Source: Burkholderiales bacterium (lineage in GTDB: Bacteria > Pseudomonadota > Gammaproteobacteria > Burkholderiales > SG8-39). From it: DNA of 7,722 nt. The translations under genes were made by a program, and so were the position numbers. The stretch is from positions 1 to 7,722 of the forward strand of contig JAICPQ010000129.1 of assembly GCA_025929745.1 (NCBI GenBank), read 5' to 3'. The stretch's first letter is position 1. Each line of letters opens with the position of its first letter. Under the pieces are notes generated by a model. The model did not search any database and was not told the DNA's origin. It saw only the letters and a program-made list of their open reading frames with translations. Positions 1-5,270 of this stretch are shown piece by piece.

Positions 1-362
1 CCGTCCTGCAGGGCCTGAAGCAGCTCGGCGTCGGGCTTTCGCTCGACGACTTCGGCACCGGCTACTCGAGCCTCTCGTATCTCAAGGATCTGCCGATCGA
101 CACGCTGAAGATCGACCGCTCGTTCGTGCGCGACATCGGCGCGGGCGAGGAGGCCGACGATGGCGTGCTCGCGCAGGCCATCATCTCGCTCGGCCACGCC
201 CTGCACCTCAAAGTGATCGCCGAAGGCGTCGAGACCGACGCCCAGATGCGCTTTTTGCGCCGCAACGCATGTGACGAAGTGCAGGGTTTCTTCTACGGCG
301 AGCCCGTTCCCCCCGACGCGCACGCCCGCCTGCTCGAGAAAGCCCGCCGCAAGGTCCGGTAA
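1..362 (+). CDS. EAL-domain c-di-GMP phosphodiesterase, C-terminal part (5' end outside window)
   Basis: The first full codon visible is at base 3, and 119 codons run to the TAA at 360-362. EAL domains hydrolyse cyclic di-GMP to linear pGpG in the cytoplasm, using two metal ions. The visible part carries the second half of the EAL fold: the loop-6 motif DDFGTGYSSL (visible residues 15-24) with its metal-binding Asp pair, the TLKIDRSFV strand with the catalytic Lys (residues 34-42), the VIAEGVET motif with its conserved Glu, and the terminal QGFFYGEP, which replaces the commoner QGYxFxxP. All active-site residues in this portion are intact, so an active enzyme is likely. Whether a GGDEF, PAS or receiver domain precedes it cannot be seen. 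The next gene starts 10 bases after the stop on the same strand, which suggests an operon of two c-di-GMP-degrading proteins. Confidence 0.93.
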   Translation, partial: VLQGLKQLGVGLSLDDFGTGYSSLSYLKDLPIDTLKIDRSFVRDIGAGEEADDGVLAQAIISLGHALHLKVIAEGVETDAQMRFLRRNACDEVQGFFYGEPVPPDAHARLLEKARRKVR

Positions 363-372
363 CATCGTTTGC

Positions 373-1500
373 GTGAGCACCGACAAGCGCCCGCTGGTCC
401 TGGTGGTCGACGATTCCGAGGACATGCTCGCGCTCGCGCAGAAGGCGCTCGCCTCGGACTACGAGGTGATTACCGCGGCCGACCCCGGCACGGCAATCGA
501 GAAGGCGTCGGGCCAGCCGCGTCCCGATCTCATTCTGCTGGACGTCGAGATGCCGGAGATCGACGGCTTCGAGGTGTGCCGCGCGCTCAAGGGCGAGGCC
601 GCCACGAGCGGCATTCCGATCATCTTTCTCACCGGCAAGACCGAGGCGCAGGCGCAGGTCGAAGCGCTCGAGCTCGGCGCCGCCGACTTCATTACCAAAT
701 CCAGTAGCAACGCCGCGGTTCTCAGAGCGCGCGTGCGCATGCACCTCGCGCTCACGAACCGCCAGGCCGAGCTCGAGCGGCTGGTCAAGCAGAGAACCGA
801 GCAGCTCGAATCGAGCCGCAGCGAGCTCATCCGGCGGCTCGCGCGCGTTCTCGAGTTCCACGAGAGCCAGGCGGTCGGCAACCGGGTGATGCGCCTGGGC
901 CATTACGCGAAGCTGATCGCGCAAGCCGCGGGCGCGAAGCCGGAGGTCGTGGACATGATGCACAAGGCCGCGCCGCTCCACGACATCGGCAAGCTCGGCG
1001 TGCCGGCCGAGATCCTGAGGAAGCGCGACAAGCTCTCGGTCCCCGACTGGGAGCGCGTCAAGCGCCATCCGCAGCTCGGCGCCGATATCATCGGCGAGCA
1101 CGACGATCCGCTCCTCAAGCTCGCTCGGCAGCTCGCGCTCACGCACCATGAACACTGGGACGGCACCGGCTACCCGGAGGGCCTGAAAGGCGAGGCGATT
1201 CCCTGGCCGGGCCGCGTGATGGCGATCGTGGATGCGTTCGAAGCCATGACGAGCACCCAGTTCCACCGCGACGCGATGCCCATCGAACGCGCGGTCGGCG
1301 AAATCGAACGCGGCGCGGGGACCAAGTACGACCCAAAGCTCGTCGAGGCGTTCAAAAAGGCCTTGCCGGTGATGCAGCGGGTGCGCGACACCTACGCCGA
1401 CAAGCTCGGCGATCTCATCAACCTCGACTTCGCGCCGAAGGGCGTCACGGCCGCCGTCAAGCCCGCGTCCGCGCCGGCGGCGTCCAAGAAACACATATGA
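373..1500 (+). CDS. RpfG-like response regulator: receiver plus HD-GYP phosphodiesterase domain
   Basis: The product is 375 residues from a GTG start. I chose that start because it lies 10 bases after the upstream stop and puts the first receiver strand (LVLVVDD) at residue 8; the ATG at 271 would add a non-homologous tail inside the upstream gene. Receiver, about 8-125: acidic pair D13/D14, phospho-acceptor D57 (LLDVEMP), T87 and K109. After K109 the usual Pro is replaced by Ser (KSSS). A helical, Glu/Arg-rich linker spans about 126-155. HD-GYP, about 155-345: HDIGKLGVP (H203, D204, K207), H232, HHEHWDGTGYP (H258, H259, GYP 266-268), D287 and GTKYDP. These support hydrolysis of c-di-GMP. The upstream metal-ligand pair, usually E-x-x-x-H in a TGNH context, reads A167 and R171 here. 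The Ala/Lys-rich tail (about 355-375) is probably disordered. The partner kinase is unknown. Confidence 0.93.
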   Translation: MSTDKRPLVLVVDDSEDMLALAQKALASDYEVITAADPGTAIEKASGQPRPDLILLDVEMPEIDGFEVCRALKGEAATSGIPIIFLTGKTEAQAQVEALELGAADFITKSSSNAAVLRARVRMHLALTNRQAELERLVKQRTEQLESSRSELIRRLARVLEFHESQAVGNRVMRLGHYAKLIAQAAGAKPEVVDMMHKAAPLHDIGKLGVPAEILRKRDKLSVPDWERVKRHPQLGADIIGEHDDPLLKLARQLALTHHEHWDGTGYPEGLKGEAIPWPGRVMAIVDAFEAMTSTQFHRDAMPIERAVGEIERGAGTKYDPKLVEAFKKALPVMQRVRDTYADKLGDLINLDFAPKGVTAAVKPASAPAASKKHI

Positions 1501-1562
1501 GCGTGGCCGCGGTCCCGCTCCATCGCAAGCTCGAATTTGCCTTTCCCGCGACGCAACGGTAG
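1497..1562 (+). CDS. possible 21-codon leader ORF between the HD-GYP gene and kup1
   Basis: An ATG at 1497 overlaps the TGA of the HD-GYP gene as ATGA and opens a 21-residue frame beginning MSVAAVPLHRKLEF, ending at TAG 1560-1562. The peptide resembles nothing I know. The four-base overlap is the usual sign of translational coupling. The stop falls in the loop of a hairpin directly upstream of the kup1 start, so translation of this frame could open that hairpin. It may equally be a chance frame in a GC-rich spacer, and no separate Shine-Dalgarno sequence can be assigned to it with confidence. Confidence 0.25.
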   Translation: MSVAAVPLHRKLEFAFPATQR

Positions 1563-1571
1563 GTTGCGCGC
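1548..1571 (+). promoter_or_regulatory. hairpin over the kup1 ribosome-binding region
   Basis: CGCAAC (1552-1557) pairs perfectly with GTTGCG (1563-1568) around the loop GGTAG. GCG (1548-1550) can add three pairs with CGC (1569-1571) if A1551 is bulged. The best Shine-Dalgarno-like string before kup1, GGTAGG (1558-1563), sits in the loop and first stem base, and the TTG start is three bases beyond the hairpin. There is no U tract, so it is not a terminator. It could modulate kup1 initiation. This is inferred from base pairing only. Confidence 0.4.
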
Positions 1572-1574
1572 TCC

Positions 1575-3461
1575 TTGGATCTAGAACGTCCGCGCAGGGA
1601 TTCGCGGGCGGCCCTCACGCTGGCCGCCCTCGGCGTCGTTTTCGGCGACATCGGCACGAGCCCGCTCTACGCGGTGAAGGAAACGTTCTCGCCCGCGCAC
1701 GGGCTGCCCTTCACGCCCGCCACGATCCTCGGCGGCCTGTCGATGATCTTCTGGTCGCTGATGATCGTGGTGTCGCTCAAGTACGTGGTGCTCGTAATGC
1801 GCGCCGACAACCGTGGCGAGGGCGGCACGATGGCGCTCCTCGCGCTCGCGAGCAACGCGCTTCGCAAGCGGCCGCAGCTGCGCTTCGTCGTCATGCTCCT
1901 CGGGCTCCTCGGCGCTTCGCTCTTCCTAGGCGAAACCGTGCTCACGCCGGCGATCTCGGTCGTGTCCGCGATCGAAGGCCTCGAAGTCGGCACGCCGCTC
2001 TTCCGCCGCTGGGTGATTCCGCTTTCGGTGGTGGTGCTCGTCGGCCTCTTCGCGCTCCAGCGCCTGGGCACCGCAAAAGTCGGCGCGCTGTTCGGTCCGG
2101 TTTGCCTTGTCTGGTTCATCACGCTCGCCGCGATCGGCGTCTGGAACATCTGGCTAAATCCCGCCGTGCTCGCGGCGCTCGATCCGCGCCACGCCTATGC
2201 CTTCGCCACCGGCCACGCCTTCGCCTCCTTTGCCGTTCTCGGCGCGGTGCTCCTTGCGTTCACCGGAACCGAGTCGCTCTACGCCGACATGGGGCACTTC
2301 GGCAGATGGCCGATCCGGGTCGGGTGGTTCACGATGGTGCTGCCTTCGCTCGCGCTCAACTACTTCGGGCAGGGGGCGCTCCTCATCGCCAACCCGGCGG
2401 CGGTCGAAAACCCGTTCTACTACGCCGTGCCGGGATGGGCGCTCTATCCAATGGTGGCGCTCGCCACCGCCGCGACGGTGATTGCCTCGCAGGCCTCGAT
2501 CACGGGCACCGCCTCGCTTACGCGCCAGGCAGTGCAGCTCGGGTTCCTGCCGCGGCTCAACATCGTGCAGACCTCGGCCAAGGCGTACGGCCAGATTTAT
2601 ATCCCCGCGGTCAACTGGTTCCTGCTCATCATGGTGCTCGCCGCCGTGCTCGGCTTCGGCTCCTCCAGCAACCTGGCCCAGGCCTACGGCGTCGCGCTCA
2701 CCGGCACGATGCTCGTCACCACGATCCTCACCTTCTTCGTGATCCGCTACGCCTGGCGCTACCCGCTGTGGCTGTGCGTCTTCGCCACCGCGTTCTTCTT
2801 CGCGATCGACATCGTGTTTTTCGGCTCCGCCATGCTCAAGGTTCCCCAGGGCGGCTGGTTTCCGCTCGTCATCGGCGCGGGCATGTTCCTCGTCATGACC
2901 ACGTGGCGCCGCGGGCGCGAAGTCATGTTCGATCGCCTGAATGACTCGGCTGTCCCGCTCGCCCCTTTCCTGAAGTCCCTCATGGTCGACCCGCCGCATC
3001 GCGTGCCGGGCACCGCGATTTTCCTCACCGCTACGCCGGACGCGACGCCGCACGCGCTGCTCCACAACCTGAACCACAATAAGGTGCTGCACGAGCGCGT
3101 GGTGTTCCTTACGGTGGAGATCCGCGACGTGCCGTGGGTCACTTTCGAGGAGCGCGTCACCTGCGAGCGCATGGGCCACGGCTGCTGGATGGTGCGCGTG
3201 CGCTTCGGCTTCATGAACCGGCCCGACGTGATGCGCGCCCTCGAGGTGTGCGGCGCGCTCGGCCTGGAATTCGACATGATGCAGACGTCCTTCTTCCTCT
3301 CGCGCCAGCAGGTTGTGCCCGCGACCGGCGGGCCCTCCAACATGTGGCGCTGGCGCGAGCGCATGTTCGCCGCCATGGCGCGCAACGCCGGCAACATCAC
3401 CGACTACTTCAATATTCCGACCAACCGCGTGATCGAGCTCGGTACGCGCGTCGAGATTTAG
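1575..3461 (+). CDS. kup: Kup-type potassium uptake transporter (copy 1)
   Basis: The product is 628 residues, close to E. coli Kup (622). Kup/HAK/KT proteins import K+ across the inner membrane, probably with protons. About 12 membrane helices lie in residues 17-440, followed by a soluble C-terminal domain (about 445-628). Family signatures are GDIGTSPLY (24-32), RADNRGEGG (76-84), GETVLTPAISV (119-129), YADMGHFG (236-243), LNYFGQGALL (261-270) and GWFPLVIG (427-434). Acidic positions matching those reported as important in E. coli Kup are D25, E120, E233 and D412 (comparison from memory). The start is TTG: an in-frame stop at 1560-1562 excludes upstream extension, no ATG or GTG occurs before the first helix, and GGTAGG lies 11 bases upstream. 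It may be co-transcribed with the c-di-GMP genes (74-base gap). It ends 3 bases from the convergent kdpE, and is paralogous to the Kup at 5271-7145. Confidence 0.96.
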   Translation: MDLERPRRDSRAALTLAALGVVFGDIGTSPLYAVKETFSPAHGLPFTPATILGGLSMIFWSLMIVVSLKYVVLVMRADNRGEGGTMALLALASNALRKRPQLRFVVMLLGLLGASLFLGETVLTPAISVVSAIEGLEVGTPLFRRWVIPLSVVVLVGLFALQRLGTAKVGALFGPVCLVWFITLAAIGVWNIWLNPAVLAALDPRHAYAFATGHAFASFAVLGAVLLAFTGTESLYADMGHFGRWPIRVGWFTMVLPSLALNYFGQGALLIANPAAVENPFYYAVPGWALYPMVALATAATVIASQASITGTASLTRQAVQLGFLPRLNIVQTSAKAYGQIYIPAVNWFLLIMVLAAVLGFGSSSNLAQAYGVALTGTMLVTTILTFFVIRYAWRYPLWLCVFATAFFFAIDIVFFGSAMLKVPQGGWFPLVIGAGMFLVMTTWRRGREVMFDRLNDSAVPLAPFLKSLMVDPPHRVPGTAIFLTATPDATPHALLHNLNHNKVLHERVVFLTVEIRDVPWVTFEERVTCERMGHGCWMVRVRFGFMNRPDVMRALEVCGALGLEFDMMQTSFFLSRQQVVPATGGPSNMWRWRERMFAAMARNAGNITDYFNIPTNRVIELGTRVEI

Positions 3462-3464
3462 GAA

Positions 3465-4148
3465 CTAATCGTCGGCCACCAGGCGGTATCCCACTCCCGT
3501 CTCGGTGAGCAGATATCGGGGCCGTACGGGGTCTGGTTCGAGCTTGTCGCGCAGCTGCTTCATGTACACGCGCAGGTAATGCGTGTCCTGCGCATGGGTC
3601 GGACCCCACACCTCCTGCAGAAGCTGACGATGCGTGACCACCATGCCGAGGTGCTTCGCCAGACATGCGAGCAGGCGAAATTCGATCGCGGTGAAGTGGA
3701 TCTCTTCACCGTCGCGCGTCGCGCGCCTCGCCTCGAAGTTGATTTGGACTTCACCGAAAGAAAGCTCCTTGCCGGCCGGCGGCTGCGCGGCGTGCCGCAG
3801 TGCCACGCGAACGCGCGCCAGAAGCTCGCCCACGCCGAAGGGCTTGGTAATGTAGTCGTCCGCTCCCGAGTCGAGCGCGTCGATTTTCGAGCGCTCCTGA
3901 ATGCGCGCCGAGAGCACGATGATCGGCATCGTTGACCATTCGCGGATGTGGCGGATGACTTGGATGCCGTCGAAGTCGGGAAGCCCGAGATCGACGATCG
4001 CGAGGTCGGGCTTGTGCATGCCGGCATCCACCTCGCCGCGCCGGCCGTTCGGCGACTCGACAACGCGGTAGCCCTCTGCACCCAGGGAAGAGCGCAGGAA
4101 GTGCCGGATCTCGGGCTCGTCCTCGACGACGAGGATCGTCGGGCTCAT
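3465..4148 (-). CDS. kdpE: KdpE-type OmpR/PhoB-family response regulator
   Basis: The product is 227 residues, the normal full length for KdpE (E. coli 225). Receiver domain, residues 3-117: acidic pocket E9/D10, phospho-acceptor D53 (IVDLGLPDFDG), S80 and K102 in YITKPFGVGELLARVR, a characteristic KdpE string. Winged-helix DNA-binding domain, about 128-224: HFTAIEFRLLACLAKH, then VTHRQLLQEVWGP, the recognition region DTHYLRVYMKQLRDKLE, and the wing ending TETGVGYRL. KdpE normally activates kdpFABC under K+ limitation. No kdpFABC is visible here, so the neighbouring kup genes are candidate targets (inference). Its ATG overlaps the kdpD stop as ATGA, with GAGG 10 bases upstream on the minus strand, indicating translational coupling to kdpD. 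Its stop is 3 bases from the stop of kup1, which points toward it, leaving no room for a dedicated terminator. Confidence 0.96.
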   Translation of the reverse strand: MSPTILVVEDEPEIRHFLRSSLGAEGYRVVESPNGRRGEVDAGMHKPDLAIVDLGLPDFDGIQVIRHIREWSTMPIIVLSARIQERSKIDALDSGADDYITKPFGVGELLARVRVALRHAAQPPAGKELSFGEVQINFEARRATRDGEEIHFTAIEFRLLACLAKHLGMVVTHRQLLQEVWGPTHAQDTHYLRVYMKQLRDKLEPDPVRPRYLLTETGVGYRLVADD

Positions 4149-5176
4149 TGCGCGAGCGCCTCGGCCGGAAGCGCCGGCGGCGTCTCGAGGGGCAGCGTGA
4201 ACCGGAAAGCGGTGCCGACGCCGGGCAGGCGCTCGGCCCAGATCCGGCCCTTATGCAGCTCGACGATGGCGCGGCAAATCGCGAGGCCCAAGCCCGCGCC
4301 GCGATGGAACTTCTTGAAGATGCGCTCGAGGTCGCCCTCGGGCAGGCCGGGTCCGAAATCCTCGACGGAGACGACCATCTCGCCGGCGCTCGCCTGCGCG
4401 CGCAGGCGGATCAGCGTGCGCGGCGGCGTATGGCGCGCCGCGTTCTCGAGCAGGTTGGCGAGGACCTGCTCGACGAGGCCCGCGTCCATGCGCACGAGCG
4501 GCAAATCCTCGGGCAGGTCCACCATCACCATGTGCGTGGCGAGCCGATCGCGCAGGCGGCGCAGCACCGCGCCGGCGATCTCGTTAAGCGAGCCCCAGTC
4601 GCGCTCGAGCTTCATCGCGCCGGTCTCGAGGCGCGTCATCTGCAGCACCTTGGTGACGAGCTCGGACATCTCGCGCGCCTGCTGGAAGATGCTCTGCGCG
4701 AGGCTTGCGCGCTCCTCCGGCGGCAGGCGCTCGCCGCGCTCGGCGAGCGTCGATGCCGAGCCGGTGATCACGGCGAGCGGCGTGCGCAGATCGTGCGAGA
4801 TCGAGGCAAGCGGCGCGCTCCGAACGCGCTCGGTCTCGGCCTCGATCGCGAGGTCGGCCTGCGCGCGGGCGCGCGCACGCACACGCTCGGTGAGCCCGGA
4901 GACGATGAGACCGACCGCGAGCATCATCGCGAGCGTCAGCAGGTATTGCGGATCGTCGACGTGGAAGGTGCCGCGCGGCGGAATGAAAAAGAAGTTGAAC
5001 GCCGCGACGTTCAACACCGAGACGGCGACCACCGGACCGCGGCCGTAGCGCAGTGCGACGAGCACGACGGCGATCAGGTATACCAGCGCCACGTTCACGA
5101 CATGGAAGTACGCATCGAGGCCGAGCGCGACCAGCGTCGCAGTGATGGTGGCGCCTGCCGCCCAGGCATAGCCCAT
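4145..5176 (-). CDS. kdpD: short KdpD-type sensor histidine kinase lacking the N-terminal domains
   Basis: The product is 343 residues against about 894 in E. coli KdpD. Four membrane helices of the DUF4118 type lie at about 3-24, 26-42, 47-65 and 77-96. An Arg-rich stretch follows (R98, R100, R102, R104), as found after the last helix in KdpD. HisKA: SISHDLRTPLAVI, with H128 the likely phosphorylated His. HATPase: N box NLLENAARHTP (N245), G1 box VEDFGPGLP (D273), F box RIFKKF, G2 box GAGLGLAI (293-300). The large KdpD sensor domain with Walker motifs, the Usp domain and the GAF domain are all absent. An in-frame TAG at 5186-5188, 12 bases before the ATG, shows this is not a wrong start. Only HR separates the F box from the G2 box, so the usual ATP lid is missing. 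It autophosphorylates and passes phosphate to KdpE in the standard system; activity here is uncertain. Confidence 0.9.
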   Translation of the reverse strand: MGYAWAAGATITATLVALGLDAYFHVVNVALVYLIAVVLVALRYGRGPVVAVSVLNVAAFNFFFIPPRGTFHVDDPQYLLTLAMMLAVGLIVSGLTERVRARARAQADLAIEAETERVRSAPLASISHDLRTPLAVITGSASTLAERGERLPPEERASLAQSIFQQAREMSELVTKVLQMTRLETGAMKLERDWGSLNEIAGAVLRRLRDRLATHMVMVDLPEDLPLVRMDAGLVEQVLANLLENAARHTPPRTLIRLRAQASAGEMVVSVEDFGPGLPEGDLERIFKKFHRGAGLGLAICRAIVELHKGRIWAERLPGVGTAFRFTLPLETPPALPAEALAQ

Positions 5177-5200
5177 GCGGTTACTCTAGCGCAGCGCGCG

Positions 5201-5222
5201 CATTAAGAACCCGTAAAAAAAT
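5201..5222. promoter_or_regulatory. candidate KdpE-binding site in the kdpD-kup2 intergenic region
   Basis: On the minus strand this AT-rich island reads TTTTTTTACGGG followed by TTCTTAATG, in surroundings that are otherwise almost all G/C. The E. coli KdpE target upstream of kdpFABC contains a T-run followed by ACA (recalled, not checked), so the T7-AC core is a reasonable match. It lies about 47-56 bases before the presumed kup2 start site and 36-48 bases before the kdpD start codon, so it could serve either gene. The A/T tract could instead be the U tract of a terminator (see the entry at 5213-5236). Confidence 0.35.
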
Positions 5223-5236
5223 CGCGCCCCGGCGCG
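5213..5236 (-). terminator. terminator-like GC hairpin plus T tract, minus strand
   Basis: Read on the minus strand, CGCGC-CGGG-GCGCG forms a five-pair GC stem with a four-base loop, followed directly by ATTTTTTT. That is the form of a short intrinsic terminator. It would stop minus-strand transcripts entering from kup2 before they reach kdpD. No minus-strand gene lies immediately upstream, so it would act on antisense RNA or as an attenuator. The stem is short and may be coincidental. Confidence 0.3.
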
Positions 5237-5255
5237 CATCTGGCGACGCCGGCGG

Positions 5256-5261
5256 TACAGT
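5256..5261 (+). promoter_or_regulatory. possible -10 element for kup2
   Basis: TACAGT matches TATAAT at four of six positions, including the first two and the last. It ends nine bases before the kup2 ATG, so transcription from it would start at or next to the start codon and give a nearly leaderless mRNA. This agrees with the lack of a convincing Shine-Dalgarno sequence before kup2. No recognisable -35 lies 16-18 bases upstream, which would suit an activator-dependent promoter. Confidence 0.25.
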
Positions 5262-5270
5262 GCGCGGCTC

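Noticed and set aside
271..372. ATG at 271 as the start of the HD-GYP gene
   Set aside because: It would overlap the EAL gene by 92 bases and add a 34-residue tail with no receiver similarity; the GTG at 373 fits the receiver N-terminus.
208..1494. Long open frame on the minus strand (428 codons)
   Set aside because: It lies opposite the receiver/HD-GYP gene, whose motifs are unmistakable. Its composition is Arg/Ala/Glu-rich with no domain, which is typical of an antisense frame in GC-rich DNA.
2154..3179. Minus-strand open frame of 341 codons inside kup1
   Set aside because: It is low-complexity His/Arg/Glu-rich sequence opposite a well-supported transporter gene, and no motif is recognised.
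3462..3464. Terminator between kup1 and kdpE
   Set aside because: There are only three bases between the stops, and no GC hairpin with a U tract was seen at either gene end.
4145..5176. kdpD as a pseudogene truncated by frameshift
   Set aside because: The frame is intact, with all catalytic boxes and an ATGA overlap to kdpE, and the region upstream of its start is intergenic followed by a divergent intact gene. No remnant of N-terminal KdpD domains is seen. It is treated as a genuinely short kinase, though the missing lid leaves some doubt.
3948..5206. Two long plus-strand open frames opposite kdpE/kdpD
   Set aside because: Both are Arg/Ala/Ser-rich shadows of the two-component genes. The minus strand carries H-box, N-box, G-box and receiver motifs in exact order.
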